Shown here: piece by piece, positions 12,468 to 24,033 of the stretch
Layout of the letters: every line of letters begins with the position of its first letter
Numbering within the stretch: position 1 is the first letter of the stretch
NCBI GenBank assembly: GCA_018287875.1
Contig: JAGVVL010000002.1
Location: 2,542,001 to 2,606,000, forward strand
Source: Nigrospora sphaerica
Taxonomy: Eukaryota > Ascomycota > Sordariomycetes > Amphisphaeriales > Apiosporaceae
Reading direction: 5' to 3'
Length of the DNA stretch: 64,000 bases
The notes under the pieces: generated by a model
The model's database searches: none
Told to the model about the DNA's origin: nothing
Seen by the model: the letters and a program-made list of their open reading frames with translations, nothing else
Translations under genes and position numbers: made by a program

Positions 12468-14703
12468 GCCGGGGCGCTGGCCGACAGCGGCGGTTTCCTC
12501 GGTGCTCCTTTCGCAGACGAAACCCGTTTGCTTGCGATGCGCCTGGTGATCTGTCGCGCAGCTTCAGAAACGACTACCATGACAGACAATGACTGTCAGC
12601 ACATACTCTCCTCGGGAGGGACCGGATTTGACGTTGGGCTTGGGGCTGAGTGAGCATGTACCAACGCGGTCGCTTCTGCTGGTCGTCGTGGCAGTGCAGC
12701 TGCCCATCTCCCTAGAGCCTAGAGAGTTAGTGTGGCACCGGGGCTGGCAGTAAATGCCTTGGGACGGCGGGCTGAGTCAGAGAGCCCGGGTCTGATGAGC
12801 CGTAGCCATGAATCCGCCATTTCGCCCTCTTTGGACCATCACCACGATCTCTCTTAGCGACCTAGAATTACCCACCAACCCTTCCGAACCACGTTTGGCT
12901 GCCCTGAGAGACGTGCAATACCCTGCGAGTGATCCCTGCTCGTATAGTGGCATCTCCGGTAGATCGAATGCTACATATTTGTACTCCATGCTTGACGCTT
13001 GCTTCCCGCCGGGCCGGGTCATGCGATTCGTGCACCGCAAAAATGCGCAGGCCAGCGACCGATACTCATGGATGCCGCCGTGCTGGCCACCTGACTGGGC
13101 GACCTGGGCTGGCCAGACCGAGAAGAAGCCTGGTTGGTCGGAAAGGATGCACGAAGGAATCGGCCATCCCACAAACGACACAGATAGACTTACCGCGTCC
13201 ATAGGCAGAGACGGCGTTGGACCTGCGAACAAGACGCTCGCTTTACCTTCGAGGCGGGTTTTCACTGCCGGTACCTGCCGTCTCATTGTGGCCATTTCTG
13301 CTGCCCCGTCCCGTAGAGGCGCAGTGCTGGCGGCGACGAGTTGATCGTCGGCCTACCCGGTCCTGACGATGGAGGCTAGCTCACGATGAAGGCCGATCAG
13401 ATCCGTTGGTTGGGTGGGGAACAGTCCAGGCCGGGAATTTCGACCTGGCGGTTCCGAGTCTTCCAAGAAAAGCGAGGCTTTTTTTGTCCGCCTCCCCTCC
13501 CCTTCCTGCGGGCGGCAAGGCGGGAGTGGTGGCCAATGCGGGTGCCCCTTGTGGGTTCTTCTTTTCCCCCCTCGCGCATCCATCGACGAGGCGAGTGGGT
13601 AGTCTGGGCTGGCCGGGCTTGGCTGGGCTCCCCGCTCGCCGCCGGCACTTGGGAGGGGGCGCAAAAGGCGTGTGCAGTTGTTTCTCGACGCTCCTGTGGC
13701 GCGCGGGAACAATTTCGCTTGCGTTTCACCACGCGCACAAGGCCCTTACTCCCGGCGCCGGCGTCGCTGGCCGCCAAGCTTCCAAGGGCCACTACCGCTC
13801 CAGCCGGCATCCATGTGGCACGTAGGGAGCGCCCCGTATGGCTGACAAACGGGCGCCGAGACGACGCTGTGCTGTGCTTGCGCTGCTTTGCTGCTTTGCT
13901 GCTTGCTTCCGGCCCGGCCAACGCACGCGCCGGCATGCAACCCAAGTCATTCCTGAGGGTGTCCCTCCCCCCGCTCGCTACCTCTGCCGGCGGCCTTCGT
14001 ACCACGGACATGCCGTCCTGTGCTGCCCGGCTCTAGCGATGGGAGCGATGGGTAGGTAATGATCAATGACCCTCACCGGGTGAGGTCACTGGGCGAGGCA
14101 GGGGGAGGGGTAAATAGGATAGGTACATACCTAATGGGAGGGGGCGAGGTGACGTTGTTGGGGCCCGGCGCTGCTGACGAGGCCAGTGACCAGCAGACGT
14201 ATAGACGTCCAGACGGGAAGGAAAATTGGGATGCCGTCCATCGTCGCAGCCGTAAGTGCGACTTTTGCGTGGTTTTGCCGAAGGGTCTGGTTACAGGGCG
14301 AGTCAGCATCGCGGACGAACAAAAAGAACGGGCACATACGGGGGTCCAGAACCGTCTTCCCCGCCCGCAGCGTACGTATGCTTATTCGTATACGCGGCGA
14401 CGTCGTCTTGTCAGCGGTTCGTCTGAAGATGCGGTACCGGGCGCGTGGGCCTGCCATCCCATACCACGTTACGGTTCCAGCAAGCAAAACACTGTCGATG
14501 CCGCCTTCGTATCCGGTGGAGGGCACAGGCAGAAGGTTCGTATCCAGCGGCGATTGGGTGGAGCGACCCAAGCGGAGCGCCTCCAGCTTCCATGTTCTGG
14601 CCGTCGTATCGCTTTTTTTTTTTTTTCTTTCTCCCTCGGCCTGTGGTACCTGCAGTAGGCCTTACGACTGATTCGTTGGTTTCCAGCAGGTACCCGTCCG
14701 TGT

Positions 14704-14733
14704 GCAGGCGCAGAGTCCGCAGGCGCAGAGTCC
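14704..14733. repeat. Exact tandem duplication, 2 x 15 bp
   Basis: The unit GCAGGCGCAGAGTCC occurs twice back to back, followed by a partial, diverged third copy. It is intergenic, about 0.7 kb upstream of the GH128 start codon. Confidence 0.85.
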
Positions 14734-15023
14734 ACAGACGCCAGCCCAATGGGGAGGGTCATTGCTCACGAAAGAAAGCCAGGGTGAACTTGGCACAGGC
14801 CACACCCAGAGACGAAGAGGTGCCAGGTTATGCCAGGGTTCTCCCTTACCGACTCAGCGTGGAGAGCGTGCTCAGCTTTCTTTTTCCTCCCCCCACTCAC
14901 ACATGGATGGGATGGATCATCACACACACTACCAGCCGGATCCTGGCTGGAACGAACGGGCGTCCAGCCGCTTGGAAAGCCCCCCCCCCTTGGACGGCGA
15001 GAACGGGTGACCCTCCGTGCTCG

Positions 15024-15030
15024 TTTTAAA
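15024..15030 (+). promoter_or_regulatory. TATA-like element of the GH128 gene
   Basis: TTTTAAA lies just upstream of CT-rich sequence (15040-15130) resembling a fungal transcription start region, about 400 bp before the start codon at 15429. Position and composition are the only evidence. Confidence 0.35.
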
Positions 15031-15428
15031 GGGCCCGGCCTCCCTCTCTCTGCTCCGCATGTCCCTAAGCCCTACCATCCGTGTATCCTCATTCTCTACA
15101 CAGTCATTCATTCTTTGTTTGTTTCCGCAGGTCGCCAGCTTCGACTCTGTTTCGTGGTTGCCTCGCACGCCCGTCTCTAGAAGAAAGGATCGCCGTTCAA
15201 AAAACTTCACTCTCGTCTACCATTACCAGACCGCAGCGCTCCTTTGCGTCTTTGATAGACCGCCTGCGCCCTTTCTCGATTCGGACCGCTCATTCCTTGT
15301 AACACCACCCCGGCGTCGTCTTTCCGGCTTCGCTTTTCATTCCTTGCCCGGCTGGCACCTAAGCACTCCTTTGGAAACTACAAGAAAAACGAAAGCACTT
15401 CATCTACACTATCTTTCCGCCATCCACA

Positions 15429-16718
15429 ATGTACACCAAGTACCTCGTTCCGGCCCTTTGCGCCGCCGCCTTTCTCGACAGCGCCGGCGCCTCTCCCAGC
15501 GGCCACCGCCACCTGCACAAGAAGGACATCAAGTACATCGCCACCGAGGTTGAGATCGTCACCGATATCGTCTATGTGACCGTCACCGAGGGAGTCCCGG
15601 TCGCCGCCGCCACGCCTGCCACCGCTACGCCCGCCGCCCAGGCGCCCGAGTCCATGTACAAGGGCGCCAAGCCGGCGTACCCCGTCAGGCCCGTGTCCGA
15701 CTCACCCGTCGTCGAGGCGGCGCCGATAACCACGTCGACCCCGTCTGCGCCCTCCCCTCCGCCTGCTACTTCCATCCCGGCGGCCCCCAGCTCAGCGGCG
15801 GCCCCCCCGCCGGCCCCCCCCGTGCAGGAGGCTCCGGCGGCCCCGAGCCCGACCACCATGGCCACCTCGATCAAGCCCGCCCCCTCGTCTTCTGACCCCA
15901 TCGTGAGCCTCCCGACCGAGGCCGCTGCCGTCGCGTCGTCCGTGGTCCCTGTCGTCGCCAAGCCCTCGAACAGCCCTTCCACGGCCCCCTCCAAGAACAC
16001 GGGCCGCCGTGGTCTCGCTTACAACGACCCCTCGCTCGTCAAGACCGTGCTCGGCATGAGCGGCAAGTTCAGCTGGGTGTACAACTGGGGTTCCACGGAC
16101 GGCGGCCTTGACGTCAGCCTGCCCATCACCTTCTACCCCACGCTCTGGGGCCCCCAGCCCGACCACACGCAGGGCTGGTCCAAGCACGCTCAGGCCGCCA
16201 TCGACGCCGGCGCCGACGCCCTGATGAGCTTCAACGAGTGCGACAACTCAGGCCAGTGCAACACGGCGGCTGACGTGGCCGCCGCCAAGCACAAGGAGTA
16301 CATGGGCCCCTTCGTTGGCAAGGCCCGCATCCTCGCCCCCGCCATCACGAGCAGCCAGGACCCGGGCCAGGGCATCCAGTGGCTCGAGGCCTTCGAGAAG
16401 GCCTGCGGCAGTGACTGCCCCTACGACGCCGTCAACGCCCACTGGTACGGCCCCGGCGGCAAGGAGGGCGCCGAGGAGTTCCTCGGCCACCTCGTCAAGG
16501 TCCACGAGGCCGCCAACGGCCGGCCCGTCTGGGTCACCGAGTTCGCCGCCACCAACGGCGACACGGCCGCCTTCATGTCGCACGCCCTCGACGAGCTCGA
16601 CAACAACTCCAAGTACAGCTTCGTGGAGAAATACGCCTACTTCTACCTGGCCACCGGCAGCCTCATGGATACGGCCACCTCGCTCAGCTCCATCGGCAAC
16701 ATCTACATCACACAGTAG
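15429..16718 (+). CDS. Secreted GH128 (Asl1-like) beta-1,3-glucanase
   Basis: A single-exon 429 aa protein predicted to be secreted or wall-bound. Residues 1-21 form a signal peptide (hydrophobic core, ending near SAGA). Residues about 55-190 are a Pro/Ala/Ser/Thr-rich, probably O-glycosylated linker. The catalytic Asl1-type glycosyl hydrolase domain spans about 193-429. It begins RRGLAYNDPSLV and contains FNECDNSGQC, whose Glu270 fits the acid/base, and VWVTEFA, whose Glu371 fits the nucleophile of the GH128 TIM barrel. NAHWYGPGG lies between them. Family members cleave beta-1,3-glucan in fungal walls and are linked to growth and conidial wall remodelling. There is no C-terminal hydrophobic GPI signal; the chain ends right after the barrel. 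The first ATG of a long uninterrupted frame was chosen as start. Confidence 0.9.
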   Translation: MYTKYLVPALCAAAFLDSAGASPSGHRHLHKKDIKYIATEVEIVTDIVYVTVTEGVPVAAATPATATPAAQAPESMYKGAKPAYPVRPVSDSPVVEAAPITTSTPSAPSPPPATSIPAAPSSAAAPPPAPPVQEAPAAPSPTTMATSIKPAPSSSDPIVSLPTEAAAVASSVVPVVAKPSNSPSTAPSKNTGRRGLAYNDPSLVKTVLGMSGKFSWVYNWGSTDGGLDVSLPITFYPTLWGPQPDHTQGWSKHAQAAIDAGADALMSFNECDNSGQCNTAADVAAAKHKEYMGPFVGKARILAPAITSSQDPGQGIQWLEAFEKACGSDCPYDAVNAHWYGPGGKEGAEEFLGHLVKVHEAANGRPVWVTEFAATNGDTAAFMSHALDELDNNSKYSFVEKYAYFYLATGSLMDTATSLSSIGNIYITQ

Positions 16719-17717
16719 GAGCCTGCGGGGATCAACCTTTCTTGTATTACCCTAGGGAGCGATTTTTGGGGGGGGGTTTGGGATTTTTTTTAAAGGGGGA
16801 ACACCGGCTATCAAAACATATTTCACTTCTCCTGTGCATATACATTACCTTTGATTCTCTCTGGATCCGAACCCGTCGGCGTGTACAGACAGCACCTGGC
16901 TGTGCATTCGCGGGCGTCCATTCTGATTTACCCAAAAGGACTGCCCTTTGGGATGATCTAGACGATACGAAGCTATGACGGAAGCGAATGAAAACAAGAA
17001 CCTTATCCCTACCGTGTGGTTAGTTCTATATGTGATCCATGCTTAATGTTCGTGTCCCAAACGGGGAAGCCCATGGGAGTTAGCATAGCCTCGCGACGAC
17101 CCCGCCCGCGCCGGCCATGGCAGAGAACAGATCCATCCCGCCGGCCATGGCATAGAACGCACCCATACCGTCGAACATGCCGGGGAACGCACCCATTCCC
17201 GCCTGACAGGCGGCTGGGCTGACGTTGACGCTGACGACGCTCCCCGCGCCCCTCTCGACCCATCATCCCTGGTCCAGTCGTTCAGTCTCATACGTTGGTA
17301 GCGAGCATGATCCCCGTGGGGGAAGACCAGACGGGTTGAATGACAAAAGCATCGCTTGTTCAACACAGCAAAAATTGTGTGGGGTATGTGCTCCGTATGA
17401 ACAAAAAGCTGCGTGCAAAAGAAGGCCAACCCCTGCATGTCGGAAAATCGTGTGGTATATGCCCGAACCAGCATCCAAACGCCGTAACCAGGGACGACCG
17501 CTCACTCAATCGTCGCCTGTCGCCTGTCGTCCTGTTCCCCAAACGCCATCTAACTGTGTATATGCCCTTGCCCCCCACCCAATACCGACGCCAGAAACTG
17601 TACTGCCTGAATACAATCCATCGCATGAAATAGCCATGGCACCATGGCCTTGCGCATCGGGCTGGCTAGGTTTGCGAACCCTGGGAGGCAGAAGCCCCCC
17701 ATGCACGTTATGCAGGC
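16719..17717. other. Convergent intergenic region
   Basis: This lies between the 3' ends of the GH128 gene and the RING gene. A G-run and T-run (about 16768-16790) follow the glucanase stop. Imperfect tandem copies of a CCGGCCATGG-containing unit occur at 17105-17200. I see no gene. Confidence 0.55.
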
Positions 17718-19325
17718 CTATCGCGCGTCGCTGGCCTGCTGCGTTCGAGTTCGAATGTGGAACTTTTCACGCAATCGTTCCGTCACCGAGCGGTCGATCG
17801 TGGTGCTGGAGCTGTCGCCGTGCTGTTGGCGGAACTGGCGCAGGGCTTGTATCCGTTCGTCTACCGGGGCATGCCGCAACCTGTTCCAGTCCAGCAAGCG
17901 GGATTTTCTCCGTCGTTGGGATGTCTCTCCGTCGTTGGGCGCGTCCTCTGGGCCGGGCACGGCTGCAGGCCCGTTTACCGGCGCAGGCTCCTCCTCTTCC
18001 CCCTCACCTGGCTGCGCATTATGAGGATGCAAATCGAGCCGGCTATAGGTCACTAGAATTAGCACGCGCTTGATCCAATACCAGACCGCGCGACTTACCA
18101 GAGGGGGCATGTTCCAGACACGTTGACAAGCCAGGGATCGATACAAGCCGGGTGAAACTTGTGGTCGCAGGGGAGAACGCGCACATCTTCGCCAACGGTG
18201 AAGTCCTCGGTGCAGATAGAGCAGCCGAGGTGCTCGTCGCCGACTGGGCCGTCCCGGCTCGCGGGTTGCTCTCGCGTTTCTGTGGTCGCAACCTTTTGAA
18301 CTTCCACGTTCGAAAGCACGGGGTTTGCCGATGCCATGGCCGCCGCTGTGGGCCCCAGGCTTTCCGGTGCCTCTGTGGACTCCCGGTGGCGGTCCCCGGC
18401 GACGCTGTCGAGCTCATGTTCCGGATCGCCCTTAACGATAGGCTGAGGGTCACCGAACTTGACGATGGGCAACGTATCCAAGACGGCTCTCGCCAGTCCC
18501 CGGGCGCGGCTCTGCCCGGCCCGCCCGCCGTAGCCGGGTCTCGGGCCGTAGCGCTCGGGGTGCCGATGGGCCCTGACAGCGCCGGTGGCAATAATGACCA
18601 AAAATAGGAGTGTAATGAGGCCCGTGATGCTGTATAAGATGCTCATGGCGACGGCTGAGTTGTTACCCCCGCTAGAAGGGGGCCGGTTCGAGCCTCTGTC
18701 GTTGTCGTCTGACGTGATGGTCGCCGATAGACTGCGCACATTCTCCGTCATGGTCCGGGCGCTCACGGCCTCTTCATTGCTCATGAAGCTCCAGATGGCC
18801 GTATAGGCGTTGTCGTTGTCTTCAAGAGCGCAGCAGTTGCCTTCGGCGCTGTACAGAATGATGGCTTGGGGCTTATTGGGTTTGACCGTCATGGTGTTGA
18901 GCATGGAACTTGGGTTGATGTTGGAGTCGGCTGCGTTGGAGTCACATGACAGGTATGCAATGATACCGCTGTCATTAATGTCATTGAAGTTGTGCTGGTC
19001 CACGTGGACGATGATGCCCTCAATATCGATATTCTATCGCAATATTAGATGATTCCCTGTGAACGTTCGAGCGAGTCATGATTACCCTCGCGACTTCGGA
19101 AGAGTTCAGGCCGACGGCCTCGGTCAAGGGAGCCACGGAGAACTGGTTGGCGGGTGACATGGCGTTTGGCTTCAACGACAGCACCATGGCGGAAGTGCTG
19201 TAGTAACCAGGAGCGCGCTCGACAGATTTGATTGTTACATCACCGGCAACTGCGGAGGGTAGGGAGAGCGTCAGGGCCAGAACCGAGAGGGCTATCCTCG
19301 CGGCGGCCATGGCGGGCGAGGTCAT
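17718..19325 (-). CDS. PA-domain transmembrane RING-H2 E3 ubiquitin ligase
   Basis: A membrane ubiquitin ligase of the protease-associated/TM/RING type. Three exons, 19325-19086, 19033-18099 and 18042-17718, give 499 aa. Introns are 52 bp (GTAATC...GATAG) and 56 bp (GTAAGT...TATAG); the second interrupts the last RING cysteine codon and is needed to complete it. Residues 1-28 are a signal peptide ([17 protein letters not shown]). Residues about 30-165 resemble a luminal PA domain ([15 protein letters not shown]). A transmembrane helix lies at about 207-232. The RING-H2 is C351-x2-C354, C369, H371, H374, C377, C389-x2-C392. A charged cytosolic tail follows. Family members act at vacuole/endosome or Golgi membranes. 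The start at Met1 gives the signal peptide directly; Met6 is an alternative, and an upstream in-frame extension is open but unlikely. Confidence 0.85.
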
Positions 19326-20877
19326 CCTGTCGGAGTGTTGTCGGGGCCAGCGGGCGTACAGCACACAATCGTCCAGCGGGTGGGTGGCGTAGCGAGCAGG
19401 AGAGGAGCAGAAAACGACGGGATCGAGGTTTGGGAGAGACAAGATAGCCCCAGCGGGAGGCGCGATGTTACATCCCCAGCATTGGCAGCTTCTTCGGTTC
19501 GCTTTCGTCGTCTGGCGCACTTTCAGCGGTCACCGGGACAGACAAGACATGGGTGACGGGAAAAAGGGGGGGGGGGGTTGAATGTGAAGTCGGGCGTTCC
19601 TCGTCTTCCGGATCGACCGCAAGCGGGGTTAATAAGGCGATTCGGGCCCGGGTGCAGAGCCAGGCCGGGCTGGCGGCGGCTGGCGGCGGGAACAATAGTG
19701 ACGGCGCCGATGACGGCGACGGGGCTTGGAAATGACGCTGGCGACGACGAGACCCGACGGCGCAGACGGCCAGGCGGGGTTGGTGATGATGCACTGGGGC
19801 GGATGGGCGAGGAAGATGCGCAGCGCCAGGCGTCAAGCGGCAGCGCGGAAGAATAAGTTGCTGGAAGAATGCATGTATACGTAGTAGAGGTTGGTGGGCA
19901 AGCGGATGTGCGGATCAAGGGTGGGATGGATGGATACTGGGTGGGATCCGGCTCCTACAGATTGGGCCAACCCGACCCAGATGGCCCGCAGTATGGGTGT
20001 AATCAATGCCGGCGGACCTAAGGTTGTGTAGCGCTTGGTTTACTGTGCAAGTTGGTACACAATGCCGGGTCAACTCAGGGATAGACCCGTGGATGAAGGG
20101 GGGGCCATGGTTTGCATGGATAGGACGAGGAGAACGAGGTGAAGGGCCGGATGTGATGGTATGGGAGAGGGAGAGGCTCCGTCGAGCGGGAGGAGAAGGG
20201 CCGAGACCTGAAAGTTCGTCTGACAGCCGCGCCCGCTCCAGACAGCGGGTAGGGAAGGTTCCAGTCTTCGTAGAGGTACGAAAGCCGCCACCAACAAACG
20301 GTGGGCGTATATGTACTTCTATGAAGACTTTATTGTCAGGCGCGAGCCGCATTCAGAGGCGAAGCGGCTTCCACGCCTCCCCATCGCATCCGCATCGCAC
20401 GACCACACCAACGCGTGCCTGCCCGTCCGATGATCATGTCACTGCGCGGGGGAGACCAGACGGCGCGCGGGCTGGCACTGTGTGTGTCGCCGTAGCCATG
20501 GTTTCTCGCCTGGGGACGCGCGGTCGCACAGTACGGGTCTAGCCAGGTAAGCTAGCATTGGATGCTGATGCTCGTGGTGGATTAGGACGAGCATTCCGAG
20601 ACGGACCTGAGATAGAGTTTGGGGCTTTCTGAGACGCTACGTCGGTTTTAGCATCCCCTGGTTTAAAGCGCCCGGCCCCATGCCTATGCCCACCCGTGAC
20701 TCCCCTGTCCACCTCACCCTGACGACGCCACACTGACAATCTTCGGCCGGCCATAACCATATGCTTTCGCAGCATTCAGAGATTCGCGTGATGTGCCCGT
20801 TTTTGTCGACCCCATGTCCGGGAGAGAGCGCACAAAAGTCCGTTCCGAGAGCCTCAGTGGCCTTCATGACTGCCGGG

Positions 20878-20912
<35 letters not shown>

Positions 20913-22405
20913 CCTCCCCCCTCCTCTCTCTCCTTCCCCTCGGCACCGAGCCCCTGCTACCCGATCTGCCGAGAGGGACCCGAGAAGCCCGAGCCCGTCT
21001 GTCCTCTCCCTACATGCACGCCCACCCATTGCGTAGGTATGCGTGAGCACGCACATGGCCACTGTGCTATCGTGACATGCACCCAATGTATAGCGACCAA
21101 TGCGCACCTCGATACGGGGGAGGGAGGCCGGCCGGTCAGCGACGAGGCTGCGACGTAATGCCAGCAGCGAAGCCCCCGCGACACGGGCACGCGCGCGTGC
21201 GATGCCTTTTACTTGGCCTACATCTTCCGCACGTAGCGCCCCAAGGCTGGACAGCCCCTGATGTCTTCGTTCCCCCGTAAACTGCCCAGATGCCCAATTC
21301 TGTGCCTTCATACCTCCACGACGCCGTCCATACATCGTTGCTGGTCACACGGACGCAACCCAGGCCTTCCGGCCCCCCCCTGGCGTCCTGGCCGCGTCGC
21401 TTGTCCATCCAATAGCTTGGCTCCCCTCGCAAATCCTACCGAGTTGAGGCGGCCAGCGCTCGTCTTCATCTCAGACACCCATACCCTCTGGGCACAAGCT
21501 TTGTGGCGCCACGACATGGGTACGACAATTCCAAAACGATTTGCTCATGTTCCGGTGGCCAGTATGCTGGTATTTGTCAGTGCTTATTGTCGCCCTCGCC
21601 TTGCTTGTTTCTATGGCAGCACCGCGGGCACCCATGGTCCGATCTGGGCCTCCCTGGGAGGAGCCCCAGACGGCTGATCTTGGATCGACCGTCTGTTCGA
21701 CATATGCTCAACCCCAACAACCCCTCGATTGCTTGGCCACACAGACCGTGGGTTTCTTACTGCTCACATTCTTGCTGTCTCTTGTATACATGATCATGTC
21801 TCTTGTATAGTCGGCCAGGCCGCCGTGGTCGCAGCATGCCAGGCTGGTATTCTAGGAGGGGTGTGTTGAAACGACCCCAAGACGTTTGGAGTCGAATCCA
21901 GGACACGGTGGTGGACTCCCTACGCTGTCAAGAACAAAGAAAAAATGCAAAAAACGGTCTGCAAGAGCACACGCCGATGATGCTCTTAACGGCCCAATCA
22001 CGGCGGGCGAGGTGAGGCTGGATCGTATGCGATAGTCATGCCGGCTCCGAGCCATCCGAGCAACTGAACACACATGACCATAGGTACCGGAACTGCCACA
22101 TCAATCAGGATCCTGGCCGCTTGCATGACCAATGTGGTTGTAAGGTAGGCACCTGAAGAATTGCATTTTCGTAACGACGCTTGCCGGTCTGAAAACCCGG
22201 TCAGCTCGTCGCCAGTCTACTCTCATGCCAGGTTCGTAGGGGGATTGAGGTCGATAGCGTGATTCTGGCCGCCGGTTTCCCGGTGTCCATTCCCAAAATG
22301 AAAGCTCTCACGAGATGGTATGTCTGAAACTGTCCGAGTTGTGCATGCGTGCGCGTGAATGTGTACGGGCACGGGTCTCTATTCGCTGAGTCGGGGAGAG
22401 CAAAT
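19326..22405. other. Intergenic between RING gene and tubulin cofactor B
   Basis: No gene supported. It includes a poly-G run at about 19567-19577, a perfect (TC)n microsatellite (20882-20908) and CT-rich sequence following it. Open frames here lack domains. It presumably includes the RING gene promoter (left) and the cofactor B 3'UTR (right). Confidence 0.55.
20882..20908. repeat. (TC)n dinucleotide microsatellite
   Basis: A perfect 27 nt TC repeat continuing into a degenerate pyrimidine tract to about 20942. Confidence 0.9.
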
Positions 22406-23333
22406 TCAGATCTCTTCCATATCATCCAAGTCGTCCAGAACAGGCCAGTCGCCGACCTCGACGCGCTCGGGACGAACAAAAACGCCGTGCTTCAGGGCCG
22501 ACTCTTGGCCCCAGTACCGTGTACCCGAAATGCTCCCGTCATTTTTACCCACGGGCTCGTCCAGTTGGACGCCGACCCAGGCTCCGAGGACGCCCGGGAT
22601 TTCCTTGACGTCGCCGACATACTTGATCTCCCCTCTTCTCGAGTCGTCGCCACCCACGCGGCACCTCTTGCCCACCGCAATGCCGCGGCTCTCGATCTCC
22701 TGCGAGGCGGCATCGATCTTGGCCTGTTCGAGACTGGGCGCATCGGGGTTGAAGCGGCCCAGCTTTTCCGCTCTTTTCCAGGCCAGGACCGAGTCGGACT
22801 TTTTCTCGTACTCATCCGCTGGCATCACATACTTCTCAACGCCCGAGGTGTCGTTGAAGTTGGGCCGAGCACCCGCTGGCCGTGTATCGATGACCTATGG
22901 AGAGGGGTCAGTTTTGGGCGGCAGGAGGCCCAACGGAGCGTAAGCAGCGATGGGAGCGGGAGCCCAACGCCGGCAGGGCGAGAAAACAGCTTCGGGCCTT
23001 CGGGGCGCTGCTGCGTTGGGCAGGAGAGCGGATGCCCGGGCGGCGGGTTGCATGCTCGACCGTTCTTTCCACCACATCTCACCAGACGGTACTTACATGC
23101 AGCTCGGCATAGGGATGCAGCGGAAAGGCAGACACATGGGTTGATTCCTCGTCGGCAGCCTCGATAGCGACGTTCTCCTTGCCTGGCGTCTTCAGGAACA
23201 GGCGCTGAGAGGCCGGCGGTACCCCCGTCATGGTCTCCAGCTTGGTCTTGAGCTGACTGACTGTCCATGACGGGGTAATGCGGCGCTCCGAGGTGGCATT
23301 CTCGGAGGTGACCAGCAGCGGAACGTCGGCCAT
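22406..23333 (-). CDS. ALF1: Tubulin-folding cofactor B (CAP-Gly domain)
   Basis: Cofactor B binds newly folded alpha-tubulin and passes it to cofactors E/C/D for alpha/beta dimer assembly in the cytoplasm. Two exons, 23333-23097 and 22894-22406, encode 241 aa, the usual size for fungal Alf1. The 202 bp intron (GTAAGT...CTATAG) lies in phase 0 between ELH and VIDTRP. Residues 1-85 form a ubiquitin-like domain (SWTVSQLKTKLETMTGVPP). After a helical linker, the CAP-Gly domain at about 150-230 has GVLGAWVGVQLDEPVGKNDG and a diagnostic GKNDGS loop followed by RYW. The protein ends in an acidic DDLDDMEEI tail, comparable to the acidic C-termini of other cofactor B proteins. Confidence 0.93.
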
Positions 23334-24021
23334 GGCGGATGGGCTTCGACTTCGGGTCGGAGTCGTCTCAAGTTACAAAGGGAGGGAGACGTCAGGGGGG
23401 CACAGAAGATGGGATGCGGCTCAAGCTGTTGGGCGGGGACCCCTGAGTGCGACGCGGAGCGCGGTCCAATGTCGAGTCGTAGGCGAGCAGAGTCAGGAGA
23501 CGAAAGAAGCCCCTGACGGTTTCGGCCTGACAGGTTGGCAGGTTGCTGGGGAAAGGTTCACTGTCACCCTCGTGAGGTTGCGCCGAATGCGGGGACGACG
23601 AACTTGACTCTCTGGCCAGGCAGTCCCGGGCGTTGCTGAGTTGTGTGGTTGGTCACGTTTCCAGTCGTCTGGGGAACTCGGCTGTCCCGTCCGAGGCTAA
23701 GCTGGGCGTGGAGTCGTCGGTGATGGTCTGGCTTCCGGGTCGAGCGTTACGATGTGCAAAATGCCCCGTGGTGGTGTGTATCACCAAGGTGGTATCGTCA
23801 AGGTGGTATCGCGTACCTGGCACCCGCGGGCGCCACATGTGATGGGGGGGCGCGTGCTTGTGTGCAAACCAGGCAGGTACTTCGCAGGTGGGCGGATATC
23901 CACTTTGCAGGACGAGATTTGTACCTACCTAGGTTTCCAAAGAACACCTCCGGCTACTGTGCACGGAATGATAGCCCGTAGCCAGTGCCACGGCTCCAGT
24001 CATTAACCGCCTTCCGTGAAG

Positions 24022-24033
24022 TTAGGTACCTAA
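24022..24033. repeat. Perfect 12 bp palindrome of the TAGGTACCTA family
   Basis: TTAGGTACCTAA is fully self-complementary. A further TAGGTAC half copy lies about 20 bp downstream. Confidence 0.6.

Larger units (their letters stand above)
12468..15428. other. Intergenic between C6 factor and GH128 gene
   Basis: No gene can be supported. Overlapping open frames of up to about 216 codons at 12.8-14.7 kb are low-complexity and lack domains. It includes a T14 run (14613-14626), an exact 15 bp tandem duplication (14704-14733) and, near the right end, a pyrimidine-rich stretch that is probably the promoter and 5'UTR of the glucanase gene. Confidence 0.55.

Noticed and set aside
13386..14036. 216-codon plus-strand frame and its antisense partner
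   Set aside because: Both strands are open to similar length, with Arg/Pro/Ala composition and no domain; typical of GC-rich intergenic sequence.
17225..18073. 282-codon plus-strand frame
   Set aside because: Its right part is antisense to the RING gene last exon and the left part is intergenic; no domain and no splice support.
21852..21925. TGGATTCGACTCCA tRNA T-arm-like sequence
   Set aside because: The stem does not pair over 5 bp around a 7 nt loop, and no other tRNA elements are present.
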